Of a stretch of DNA of 64,000 bases, positions 1-8,267 are shown piece by piece. A model generated the notes under the pieces. The model had not been told where the DNA came from. It saw only the letters and a list, made by a program, of their open reading frames with translations, and did not search any database. The stretch comes from Acidimicrobiaceae bacterium (GTDB lineage: Bacteria; Actinomycetota; Acidimicrobiia; Acidimicrobiales; RAAP-2), in contig PLZW01000037.1 of assembly GCA_003153575.1 (NCBI GenBank), forward strand, positions 153,134-217,133, read 5' to 3'. How positions within the stretch are numbered: the stretch's first letter is position 1; every line of letters starts with the position of its first letter. The translations under genes were made by a program, and so were the position numbers.

Positions 1-2185
1 ACGAGCTGGAGCTCGTCGAACCTCCGGGTCCGAAGCCGCCACCGGACAGGTAGTAGTGGATCTTGCCGGCCGTGACGTACTGCTGGAACTGGGCCAACGT
101 GGGTGACGGATCGGTCCCGTTGAAGCCACCGATGGCCATGACCGGCTCATCGGCGGCCAACTGGTAGCCCGCGGCTGTGTTGGCGCCGGTGGTGGCGGCC
201 ACCCAGGTGTACCGCGTGGCGTTGGCCTGGAGTAGGGCGGTGAGCTGTTTGCCGGGTGTCGAGGCATTGAGCAGTCCGCCGGCGCCGCCGGCACCACCGA
301 ACCCGCCGGCACCGCCGAACCCGCCGAACCTGCCGGCACCGCCGGCTCCCGGCAAGGTGAATCCCTTGGGCAGCGTGAACGTCCTGCCGTTGGGCAGGGT
401 GACGACCCGGGATCCCGTGCCTCCGGCGAACCCGCCGGTCGGTGGTCCACCGGCGAAGCCCCCGGCGGTTCCGCCACCCGCGGTCCCGCCTCGGAAGGCC
501 CCGCCGCCGAAGCCGCCGCGCCCACCCGGACCGAAGCCGCCAGCGAAGCCGCCACGCCCACCCGGACCGAAGCCACCGCCCTGGACGGCTGGACCGGCGG
601 AAGGGATGGACCCGAAGTGGGCCGTCGAAGCCGTGTCGACGGCGTAGGCGGCGGGCCCGGCGATCACGGCGGCGATCCCGAGTCCGGCGATGCCGGCGGC
701 CAGGACGCCGCGGGCCCGAGGGGACAGGGCGATGCCGACCACGGCTGCGACGCCGGCGGCCAGGATGGCCCAGCGCAGGGCCGGGTACCACTGGGGGCTC
801 CAACCGAGGAGCACGAACGACCACACCGCGGTGGCCAGGACTGCGGCGCACAGGGCGATCCGGGGGAACAGCTCGACCCGGCGGTGCCACAGGAAGGTGC
901 CGCCCATTCCGACCAGGGCGCCCACCGCCGGAGCCAGGACGACCGTGTAGTACGGGTGGATGATCCCCTGGGCGAAGCTGAGGATCAGTCCGGTCAGGAG
1001 GAGCCAGCCTCCGAAGAGGAGGAAGGCCGACCGGGTGCGGTCGGTCCGGGCGGCCCTGCGGGTCATCCACAAGACGGCCACCAGGCCGATGAGTGCGCCG
1101 GGGATCAGCCACGACACCTGGCCACCGAAGGACTTGTTGAACAGCCGGTCCCAACCGGTCGGGCCCCACATGGAGCCGGCGGTGCCGCCGCCGCCGACGC
1201 TGCCCTTCTCGTTGCCACTGAGGCGGCCGATGCCGTTGTACCCGAAGATCAGGTTGAGGATGTTGTTGTCCGTCGAGCCCCCGACGTACGGTCGGGCGGA
1301 CGCCGGCGTGAGCTCGACGGCCGCCACCCACCAACCGGCCGACAATAGGAGCGCCAGTCCGGACCAGAGGAGCTGGACGATCCGTCGCCCGAGCTTCGGC
1401 GGACCGGCCAGCAGGTAGACCAGGCCGAGCACGGGCATCAGGATCACGGCCTGCAGCATCTTGGTGATGAACCCGAAGCCGACCAGCGTGCCCGCCAGCA
1501 CCAGCCACTTCGTCTTCCCGGCCTCGAGGGCCCGGACGGTGGCGTAGGCGGCACCGGTCAGCAGCAGGGTGAGTAGGGCGTCGGGGTTGTTGAACCGGAA
1601 CATCAAGGTGGCTACCGGGGTGAGGGCCAGGACGGCCCCGGCCAGCAGTGCGGCGGCCGGTGTGAACCAGCGGCGCACGCAGGCGTAGAGGACACCGACG
1701 GTGGCCACGCCCTCCAGGGCCTGGGGTACGAGGATGCTCCACGAGTTGACGCCGAAGAGCCGGGCTGACAGCTCCATCACCCACAGCGAGGCCGGCGGCT
1801 TGTCGACGGTGATGAAGTTCGACGAGTCGAACGATCCGAAGAAGAAGGCCTTCCAGCTCTTCGTGCCGGCCTCGACGGCGGCCGAGTAGAAGCTGTTGGC
1901 CCAGCCGGAGGAGCCGAGTCCCCACACGTAGAGGACGCCTGTCCCCACCAGGAGGGCGATGAGGGCCGGGCGCACCCAGGCGGGGTCGTCGGGACGACCC
2001 CGCACCAAGCGTCGGGGCAGACCGGGTGTGGGATCGACGTCGTGGGACCGCTCCGGCCCGGTGGGCGCGGCGTCGGCGAGGACCGGTGCCGCGGGTGCGT
2101 GGACGTCCCATGCCGGAGCGTCGACGACCGTGGTCGACGACCCGTGGAGGTCGGCGGGGTCGCTGGGGATCTGGATGTCGGTCAT
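1..2185 (-). CDS. GT39-family membrane glycosyltransferase (partial, C-terminus off the left edge)
   Basis: 728 codons are visible and no stop is reached. Predicted GT39 (ArnT/PMT-like) membrane enzyme that transfers sugar from a polyprenyl-phosphate carrier to an extracytoplasmic acceptor. A polar tail of about 70 residues precedes the first hydrophobic segment (about 72-90). SFDSSNFITVDKPP (118-131) is the characteristic loop of actinobacterial GT39 proteins and is followed by repeated hydrophobic stretches. Residues about 535-645 form a Gly/Ala/Arg/Phe low-complexity linker with repeated GGFGPGGRGG units, after which a C-terminal domain begins (FNGTDPSPTLAQFQQY near 690). The ATG overlaps the stop of the upstream GT2 gene (ATGA), so the two are translationally coupled and probably act in one lipid-linked sugar pathway. 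The acceptor is unknown. Confidence 0.88.
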   Translation of the reverse strand, partial: MTDIQIPSDPADLHGSSTTVVDAPAWDVHAPAAPVLADAAPTGPERSHDVDPTPGLPRRLVRGRPDDPAWVRPALIALLVGTGVLYVWGLGSSGWANSFYSAAVEAGTKSWKAFFFGSFDSSNFITVDKPPASLWVMELSARLFGVNSWSILVPQALEGVATVGVLYACVRRWFTPAAALLAGAVLALTPVATLMFRFNNPDALLTLLLTGAAYATVRALEAGKTKWLVLAGTLVGFGFITKMLQAVILMPVLGLVYLLAGPPKLGRRIVQLLWSGLALLLSAGWWVAAVELTPASARPYVGGSTDNNILNLIFGYNGIGRLSGNEKGSVGGGGTAGSMWGPTGWDRLFNKSFGGQVSWLIPGALIGLVAVLWMTRRAARTDRTRSAFLLFGGWLLLTGLILSFAQGIIHPYYTVVLAPAVGALVGMGGTFLWHRRVELFPRIALCAAVLATAVWSFVLLGWSPQWYPALRWAILAAGVAAVVGIALSPRARGVLAAGIAGLGIAAVIAGPAAYAVDTASTAHFGSIPSAGPAVQGGGFGPGGRGGFAGGFGPGGRGGFGGGAFRGGTAGGGTAGGFAGGPPTGGFAGGTGSRVVTLPNGRTFTLPKGFTLPGAGGAGRFGGFGGAGGFGGAGGAGGLLNASTPGKQLTALLQANATRYTWVAATTGANTAAGYQLAADEPVMAIGGFNGTDPSPTLAQFQQYVTAGKIHYYLSGGGFGPGGSTSSSS

Positions 2186-3621
2186 CGGGAGGTCCTCGTG
2201 GGCGTGCGGTCGGAGATGGACGGGGTAGAGGCAATGGACGAGTGGGACGGGATCGAAGTGGTCATCGGGGTGGACGAGGCGGTGGGGGCGGTCGGCCGTG
2301 CGGGATCGGTTGCACCGGGGTCCGCATGGGGTAGGGCGACCGGGCGGATGTGGGTGCCGAAGTGGGGGCGGAAGACCCAGGTGCGCAGGATGGTGAAGCG
2401 GAACGCGGCGGCGGCCAGGTTGGCCAAGGTCACGGCCACCAGCTCGGCGGCGAGACCGTCGAAGCCGAGGGCCCTGGTCACCGCCAGGGCGCCGGTGGTG
2501 AAGGCGAGGCTGACGCCCAGCAGCGCCGCTCCGACCGACAGCCGGCGGGACCGGTCGAGCCCGTGCCGTGCCGTGCCGGCCACCCCGCGGTGAGCGGCGG
2601 TGTTGCCGAGGCTGCACGCCACGATGGCGACGGCGTTGGCTGCGTAGGCGCCGATCCACGGGACGAGGAGGGCGAACAGGACGACGTAGGCCAGCGTGCT
2701 GACGAGGCCGACCCCGGCGAACCGGAGTAGCTCGTCGGCGAACACCTCGCTCCCGGCCGGTCCGTGGTCGGGGGTCTCCCTCCGTTCGCTCACCACGGCC
2801 ACCGGGGTCGGGGCGGACTGGGATGGCACGGGACCCGATGCCAGAGCTAGGCGGGCCCGTGCGGTCCGTCGGCGTGAGGCCGGAGTCATCATCCGGGCCA
2901 CACCGCACAGATCGAGCCAGGCGGTGCGGGCCACAGCAACGCGCGAATCGAGGTCGTCGACCCAGTCGACCGGGACTTCGTGGATGCGCAGGCCGAGGCG
3001 CTGGGCGACGATCAGGACTTCCGTGTCGAAGAACCAGGCCTGGTCGTCGACCAGGGGCAGGAGGGCGTCGACGGCCTCACGACGGAGTGCCTTGAACCCG
3101 CATTGCGCGTCGCTGCACGAGTTGGCCAGCGCAGTGCGGAGCAACAGGTTGTAGGAGCGGGAGATGATCTCCCGCCGGGCGCCCCGGACCACGTGGGCGC
3201 CGGGCGCCAATCGGGTGCCGATGGCGACGTCGCTGTGCCCGGTCAGCAGGGGGGCGACCAGCGGCAACAGTGCTTCCAGCCCGGTGGCGAGGTCGATGTC
3301 CATGTACGCGACCACCGGCGACCGGCTGGCCGTCCAGGCGGCGCGCAGGGCCCGCCCCCGTCCCTTCTGATCGAGGTGGAGGGCCCGTACGCCCGGGAGG
3401 CTGCCGGCCAGGCCTGTGGCGATCGTCCAGGTGTCGTCCGTGCTGGCGTTGTCGACCACGGTCACCACGGTGGTCAACGGGAACGACCGGTCGAGGAAGG
3501 TGCGCAGCGTGGTGACGCTGGCCGCCAGCTGTCGGGCCTCGTTGTGGACGGGCAGGACGATGTCGAGCTGGGGAACCGACTTCGGGTCGTCGTGGGCCGG
3601 TGGCAGGTGCGGGTGGCTCAT
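2182..3621 (-). CDS. GT2 (dolichyl-phosphate-mannose-synthase-like) glycosyltransferase fused to a GtrA domain
   Basis: 479 aa. The N-terminal GT-A domain (about 18-240) has LDIVLPVHNEA, the VVDNASTDDT nucleotide-binding segment and an MDIDLATG metal-binding DxD region near residue 107. This is typical of enzymes that load a nucleotide sugar onto polyprenyl phosphate. After a polar linker, residues about 290-430 form a GtrA-like four-helix membrane domain (LLRFAGVGLVSTLAYVVLF onwards), thought to anchor or flip the lipid-linked sugar. The C-terminal 45 residues are Pro/Thr/Ser-rich. It overlaps the GT39 gene by 4 bases and lies 82 bases after the histidine kinase. The start has no Shine-Dalgarno but a GACAGT box lies 6 bases upstream (3628-3633), so it may also have its own leaderless transcript. 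Confidence 0.88.
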   Translation of the reverse strand: MSHPHLPPAHDDPKSVPQLDIVLPVHNEARQLAASVTTLRTFLDRSFPLTTVVTVVDNASTDDTWTIATGLAGSLPGVRALHLDQKGRGRALRAAWTASRSPVVAYMDIDLATGLEALLPLVAPLLTGHSDVAIGTRLAPGAHVVRGARREIISRSYNLLLRTALANSCSDAQCGFKALRREAVDALLPLVDDQAWFFDTEVLIVAQRLGLRIHEVPVDWVDDLDSRVAVARTAWLDLCGVARMMTPASRRRTARARLALASGPVPSQSAPTPVAVVSERRETPDHGPAGSEVFADELLRFAGVGLVSTLAYVVLFALLVPWIGAYAANAVAIVACSLGNTAAHRGVAGTARHGLDRSRRLSVGAALLGVSLAFTTGALAVTRALGFDGLAAELVAVTLANLAAAAFRFTILRTWVFRPHFGTHIRPVALPHADPGATDPARPTAPTASSTPMTTSIPSHSSIASTPSISDRTPTRTSR

Positions 3622-3703
3622 GGCGACACTGTCGTTGTGCCGTTTGTCGCCACGGTGGGACCCCGCTGTGGTTCCGCTGTGAATCCAGGAGCTGCTCCGG
3701 GGC

Positions 3704-5281
3704 TCAGGTGACGGCGGTCGGCGGCGCTGTCGGCGGCACCAGGGCCGGGGCCGGTTCGTGGCCCGGAGCGGGCGGAGTCGCCGGCGCGCCGGCCGGAGGC
3801 ATGGGGGGGAGTCTCACCGTGAAGGTCGTCCCGGATCCCTCCGCGCTGGAGGCCATCACGGTGCCACCTTGGGCGGCCACGATGGCCGAGACGATGGACA
3901 GACCGAGCCCGGCGCCTCCGTGGAGTCGGGAGCGGCTGGGATCGGAACGGTAGAAGCGCTCGAAGACGTGGGCCACTTGGTCCGGCGGCATGCCCGGGCC
4001 GTCGTCGGCCACCACGATGACGGCGCCGTCGCCGTCGGGTTCGACCGACACCTTCGTGTTGGTGCCCTCGGGGGTGTGCGACCGCACGTTCCCCAGGAGA
4101 TTGTCGATCACCTGGCGGAGGGCGGTGGCGTCCCCGGTGACCTCGATCGGTCGTGGCGCGGTGAAGGTGACCGGCCAGGCCGGACCGACTGTCCGTGACG
4201 TCTGGACCGCCTCCGCGCACAGCGAGACCAGGTCGACCGGGTGCATCTCCATCGGTCGTCCCTCGTCGAGGCGGGCCAACAGGAGCAGGTCGGCGACGAG
4301 GTGCTCCATCCGGCCTGTCTCGGACCGGATGCCGACGATGAGGCGTTCGAGGTCTTCCTTCTGCTCGGAGGCGCCTCGCCCGAACAGCTCGGCATAGGCG
4401 CTGATGGCGGCGATGGGTGTGCGCAGCTCATGGGACGCATCGCCCACGAAGCGCCGCAACCGGGCGTCCGACTCACGCAGCCGTTCCTCTGTGGCCACCC
4501 GGGCCCGGAAGGCCGACTCGATGCGGCTGAGCATGATGTTGAGAGTGCGGGCGAGGCGCCCGACTTCGGTCGTCTCGTTCTCGCCAGGCACGCGCTCGGT
4601 GAGGTTGCCCTCGGCGATCGACTCGGCCGCCGTCTCCATGTCGCGGAGGGGACGGAGTCCGATGCGCACCAGCCAGAACCCGCCAGCGAGGGCGACGAGC
4701 ACGGCACCGCCGGTCACGATCAGCTCGACCAGGAGGAGGTGGTGGAGGGTGCTCTCGGTGTCGCTCAACGGCACGCCCAGGATCAGGTAGTCACCGTTGG
4801 ACAGGGTGGAGGCCCGGACGCGGAACGTGGGGCCGTCGGCTTGGGTGGACGGGGCGTCGAAGTAGACGACCTGGGTGCCGTCGGGCGCGGTCTGGGTGGG
4901 CGGCAGGGGGGTCGGGATGACCGGATTGAACGAGGAGCCGTCGACGACGGCGGGGCAGCTCTGCGTGCCGGTGAGGGCGCCGGTCGACGTGCGCACCTGG
5001 ATGGCCAGGCTCTGGAGCGCGTTGGAGAAGCCGTTGTCGCCGGGGCCCGGCCCGGCCGGCCCGGTCCCGTTGGGGAACGGAGCGCCGGGACTGCCGTTGC
5101 ACCGCACCGGCAGGCCATGATCGAGCCGCTGCTCGAATCCGCCGTGGGTGGCGGTCAGCTGTTGGTCGATGCGTTGGTAGAGAAAGGACTGCAGGGCCGA
5201 GTAGGTGACGATGTCGGCGATGGCCAGGGCCACCACGGCGATGACCCCGATAGCGATCAGCAGGCGGGTGCGGAGCGACAT
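3704..5281 (-). CDS. HAMP-domain sensor histidine kinase (TrcS/MprB-like)
   Basis: 525 aa membrane sensor kinase that autophosphorylates and passes phosphate to the regulator encoded 8 bases upstream. TM1 is at about 7-29, then an extracytoplasmic sensing domain of about 150 residues rich in Pro/Gly/Thr, TM2 about 185-207 and a HAMP domain. The HisKA box is GDASHELRTP, with His284 as phospho-acceptor. The HATPase has an N box (DNLLGNVRSHTPEG), G1 (DDGPGMPP), an F box (ERFYR) and G2 (GGAGLGLS). The C-terminal 35 residues are Pro/Ala-rich. The order kinase, GT2, GT39 suggests the system responds to envelope state and governs envelope glycosylation, which is inference from position. Confidence 0.93.
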   Translation of the reverse strand: MSLRTRLLIAIGVIAVVALAIADIVTYSALQSFLYQRIDQQLTATHGGFEQRLDHGLPVRCNGSPGAPFPNGTGPAGPGPGDNGFSNALQSLAIQVRTSTGALTGTQSCPAVVDGSSFNPVIPTPLPPTQTAPDGTQVVYFDAPSTQADGPTFRVRASTLSNGDYLILGVPLSDTESTLHHLLLVELIVTGGAVLVALAGGFWLVRIGLRPLRDMETAAESIAEGNLTERVPGENETTEVGRLARTLNIMLSRIESAFRARVATEERLRESDARLRRFVGDASHELRTPIAAISAYAELFGRGASEQKEDLERLIVGIRSETGRMEHLVADLLLLARLDEGRPMEMHPVDLVSLCAEAVQTSRTVGPAWPVTFTAPRPIEVTGDATALRQVIDNLLGNVRSHTPEGTNTKVSVEPDGDGAVIVVADDGPGMPPDQVAHVFERFYRSDPSRSRLHGGAGLGLSIVSAIVAAQGGTVMASSAEGSGTTFTVRLPPMPPAGAPATPPAPGHEPAPALVPPTAPPTAVT

Positions 5282-5289
5282 CCCTAGTC

Positions 5290-5985
5290 CTAAGCAGGCT
5301 CGCGCAGGGCGTACCCCACCAGGCGCACGGTGTGGATGACCGGCGGACCGGCCACCTCGAGCTTCTTGCGGAGGTAGCTGACGTAGGTCTCGACCACGTT
5401 GCCGTCGCCCCCGAAGTCGTAGTGCCAGACGTGGTCCAGGATCTGGGACTTGGACAGGACGTGGCGCGGGTTGAGGAGGAAGAAGCGCAGGAGGTTGAAC
5501 TCGGTGGCGGTCAGGGGGATGACCTGTCCGTCCCGGTGCACCTCGTGGGCGCTCTCGTCCATCTCGATGTCGGCGAACCGCAGGATCCCGGTGTCCTCCT
5601 CCTCGGCCCCCAGCCGGCGCAGGATGGCGTGGACCCGGGCGACCACCTCGGCCAGGGCGAAGGGCTTGGTGACGTAGTCGTCGCCGCCGACGGTCAGCCC
5701 GGCGACCTTGTCCTCGACGGCGTCGCGGGCGGTGAGGAAGAGGACGGGCACCCGGAGGCCGTCCTCGCGCAGGCGGCGGGTGACCTCGAGGCCGTCCAGG
5801 TCGGGAAGCATGACGTCGAGGACGATCAGGTCGGGCGGGTCCTCCTGGGCCGACGACAGGGCCTGGCGGCCGTTGACCGCCTGGGTGACCTCGAATCCCT
5901 CGTAGCGGAGGGAGGTGGCGACGGCGTCGATGATCGACGGCTCGTCGTCGACGACCAGAATGCGTTGACTGCGGGTGGGCTCCAC
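5290..5985 (-). CDS. OmpR/PhoB-family response regulator
   Basis: 231 aa from a GTG preceded by AGAGGAG at good spacing. The frame stays open a further 55 codons upstream, but that stretch has no family resemblance. The receiver domain has the acidic pair in VVDDEP (13-14), phospho-acceptor Asp57 in VLDVMLPD, and the switch and Lys residues in FLTARD and DDYVTKPF. The C-terminal winged helix (about 135-230) reads PLTATEFNLLRFFLLNPRHV, VWHYDFGGDGNVVETYVSYLR, very like TrcR/MprA types. Cognate kinase follows after 8 bases. Targets cannot be read from the sequence. Confidence 0.94.
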   Translation of the reverse strand: MEPTRSQRILVVDDEPSIIDAVATSLRYEGFEVTQAVNGRQALSSAQEDPPDLIVLDVMLPDLDGLEVTRRLREDGLRVPVLFLTARDAVEDKVAGLTVGGDDYVTKPFALAEVVARVHAILRRLGAEEEDTGILRFADIEMDESAHEVHRDGQVIPLTATEFNLLRFFLLNPRHVLSKSQILDHVWHYDFGGDGNVVETYVSYLRKKLEVAGPPVIHTVRLVGYALREPA

Positions 5986-6256
5986 GGGATCTCCTCTGGG
6001 CGGTGTCCGCCCCGTGTCCTCTTGACTCGCGGGATGTCTGGACAAGAGCATCGCGCCAGGGTCTGGACCGTCGGTGTGACCCAGCTGTGCGTCCCCTGTG
6101 AGGCCCGGCACCCGGTCAGGGTGCCCTTCGGACCCGGCGGCGCGATTCACAGCAGCGACTCAGGCGGCGCGCAGGCCACTCTGTGGCCAGTGGTGTGGGA
6201 TGACCCATCGACCCGATCCGGCCGCCGTGGCCGGGTTCCGAACGAGAGGTGCAGCC

Positions 6257-6601
6257 ATGGTCCGCCCGTCCATCCCCCGCCCCCCGAACGACGCCGTGCG
6301 ATCGAGGGACGAGGCGCTCGTGCGCATCCGGCGGGCCACCGTCGCCCTGGGCCTGACCGCCACGGTGGCCGCCGCCGGGATCGGAGTCGCCGTCGCCGGC
6401 TCCGCGACGCACCATGCGACGGCGGCCTCCACCACGGCCACCTCCGGGTCGACCACCTCTTCGACCACCGCCCCGTCGACCACGGCCACCACGGGTGCGT
6501 CGGGCACGACATCATCGACCGCCACCACGCCGTCGACCACGGCCACCCCGGCCACCACAACCACCACGCCCAAGGCGACGACCACCTCGGGCCAGTCATG
6601 A
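6257..6601 (+). CDS. Small Thr/Ser-rich membrane-anchored or secreted protein
   Basis: 114 aa, no recognised family. The start chosen is the ATG after AGAGGTG. A charged N-terminus (PRPPNDAVRSRDEALVRIRR) is followed by one hydrophobic segment (about 33-54), then about 55 residues that are almost entirely Thr, Ser and Ala. It looks like a signal-anchored extracytoplasmic stalk. The stop overlaps the ATG of the ApbE gene, so it belongs to the redox operon. In similar actinobacterial clusters this position often holds an FMN-binding-domain protein, and this one lacks that domain. It contains a TGAS tetrapeptide, but without the Asp that precedes typical ApbE flavinylation sites. Confidence 0.6.
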   Translation: MVRPSIPRPPNDAVRSRDEALVRIRRATVALGLTATVAAAGIGVAVAGSATHHATAASTTATSGSTTSSTTAPSTTATTGASGTTSSTATTPSTTATPATTTTTPKATTTSGQS

Positions 6602-7587
6602 GCACTCGCACCGAGGAGCGCCGGACGCCGGCCCTCCGGTCCATGCAGGCCATCGGGACCACCGCGACGGTCGTCGTCGACGACCCGGACGCCGCCGATG
6701 CCGCACTCGCCCTGCTGGCCACCGACCTCGACGCCCTCGACCGGGCCTGCAGCCGGTTCCGGTCCGATTCCGAGCTGCGCCGATTGGAGCGCCGTGGCGG
6801 CAGGCCCACCCTGGTGAGCCCCTTGCTGTTCGACGTCCTGGAGACGGCGTGCGACGTGGCCGCCCGCACGGCCGGCATCGTGGACCCGACCATCGGCTCG
6901 GCCCTGGTCGAACTCGGCTACGACCGCGACTTCGCGTCGCTCGGCGACGGGGTGGATGTCCCCGACCTACCGTCCACGCCCGCCCCGGGCTGGTGGCGGA
7001 TCGGATTGGACCGGACGGACCGCACGGTGACCTTGCCCGACGGGATCCACGTCGACGTCGGCTCGACGGGCAAGGCCTTTGCCGCTGACCGGGCGGCCGC
7101 CCGCATCGCCGATGCCCTCGCCTGCGGCGTGCTGGTGAACCTCGGTGGTGACGTGGCCGTCGCCGGACGCCCACCGGTCGAGGGTTGGGGCGTGGGCATC
7201 GCCGCCCACTGCTCCGTCGCGCCGGGCGACGCCGACGAGGTGGTCGTGCTCCGGACCGGTGGCCTGGCCACCTCGGGCACCACCGCCCGCACCTGGTCGC
7301 GTGCCGGCCGCCCGGTGCACCACATCGTCGACCCGTGGACCGGTGCCGTCGCCCCGACCACGTGGGCACTGGTGACCACCTTCGGCGCCACCTGTGTCGA
7401 GGCCAACGGCTGGTCGACCGCCGCCGTGGTGTGGGGCGAGGACGCCCCCGGCAACTTGGACGACCACGGTGTGACGGCCCGCCTCGTCCGCGGCGATGGC
7501 CGCCAGGTGACCGTCGGCGCCTGGCCCGGCGTGACCAACGTGGTCCCCTCACCCACCTGTTCACTGACCGATCGGGAGGTGCGGTGA
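6598..7587 (+). CDS. apbE: FAD:protein FMN transferase (ApbE-like)
   Basis: 329 aa. ApbE enzymes attach FMN from FAD covalently to a Thr or Ser of extracytoplasmic electron-transfer proteins. Family features are RSMQAIGTTATVVV at the N-terminus, CSRFRSDSELRRLE, DPTIGSALVELGYDRDF, HVDVGSTGKAFAADRAA, VNLGGDVAVAG and the late GGLATSGTTARTW and HHIVDPWTGAV motifs around the metal and FAD site. No clear signal peptide is seen, so it may act in the cytoplasm or be exported otherwise. The start overlaps the upstream stop and the stop overlaps the next start (TGATG), so it is translated with the ferric-reductase-like membrane protein. Its flavinylation target is not obvious in the window. Confidence 0.9.
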   Translation: MSTRTEERRTPALRSMQAIGTTATVVVDDPDAADAALALLATDLDALDRACSRFRSDSELRRLERRGGRPTLVSPLLFDVLETACDVAARTAGIVDPTIGSALVELGYDRDFASLGDGVDVPDLPSTPAPGWWRIGLDRTDRTVTLPDGIHVDVGSTGKAFAADRAAARIADALACGVLVNLGGDVAVAGRPPVEGWGVGIAAHCSVAPGDADEVVVLRTGGLATSGTTARTWSRAGRPVHHIVDPWTGAVAPTTWALVTTFGATCVEANGWSTAAVVWGEDAPGNLDDHGVTARLVRGDGRQVTVGAWPGVTNVVPSPTCSLTDREVR

Positions 7588-8267
7588 TGCTGGCCGCCAC
7601 GTCCACGACGATGACCGAGGCTGTCTGGTACGCCATCCGGGCCACCGGCGTGGTGGCCCTCGTCCTCCTCACGGTGACCACCGTGCTCGGCTTGCTGTCG
7701 GCCTCCCGGGTCCGCACCCGCCGCTGGCCCGCTTTCGCCCAGGTCGACCTCCACAAGAGGGCCACCATGTTCGCCCTGGTCTTCCTCGGCATCCATGTCG
7801 TGGCGTCGGTGCTCGACACCTACGTCCACGTCGGCCTGGTGTCGGTGATCCTGCCGTTCACGTCGTCGTTCAAGCCCTTCTGGACCGGTCTCGGTGCCGT
7901 GGCCGTCGACCTGCTGGCCGCAGTGGCCGTCTCGAGTGCACTCCGCCAGCGCATCGCCCCCCAGCTGTGGCGGAGCCTCCACTGGCTGGCCTACGCCTGC
8001 TGGCCGGTCGCCATGGCCCACGCCCTCGGCGCCGGCACCGATGCCGGGCAGTTGTGGATGGACGCCATCGCCGCGGCCTGCACCATCGCCGTCATCTCCG
8101 CCCTGGCCTGGCGCATCGTCGACCACCGGACCACCCGCGAAGGTGCGGTCCGGGTCGGCGCCACCACCCGGGCCGTCCCCGAGCGGCACCTCCCCTCGAC
8201 CCGTCGTCCGTCCACGACTACATCGGCCGCCTCGGCCACCCGACTCTTGGAAAGAGACTCCCGATGA
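7587..8267 (+). CDS. Ferric-reductase-like transmembrane protein
   Basis: 226 aa membrane protein with about six hydrophobic helices (first about 13-38, then 60-80, 85-105, 110-130, 145-165 and 172-190). It resembles the b-haem ferric reductase/MsrQ transmembrane domain. Candidate haem ligands are His in LHKRATMFALVFLGIHV and in SLHWLAYACWPVAMAHALG. There is no cytoplasmic flavin domain, so electrons must come from a separate partner, plausibly the NuoF-like protein and ferredoxin encoded next. The C-terminal 35 residues are polar, rich in Arg, Ser and Thr. Overlaps both neighbours by a few bases. Confidence 0.82.
   Translation: MLAATSTTMTEAVWYAIRATGVVALVLLTVTTVLGLLSASRVRTRRWPAFAQVDLHKRATMFALVFLGIHVVASVLDTYVHVGLVSVILPFTSSFKPFWTGLGAVAVDLLAAVAVSSALRQRIAPQLWRSLHWLAYACWPVAMAHALGAGTDAGQLWMDAIAAACTIAVISALAWRIVDHRTTREGAVRVGATTRAVPERHLPSTRRPSTTTSAASATRLLERDSR

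Noticed and set aside
5986..6150. N-terminal extension of the response regulator by 55 codons
   Set aside because: The GTG at 5985 has a strong AGAGGAG site and begins just before the receiver domain. The upstream codons have no family resemblance.
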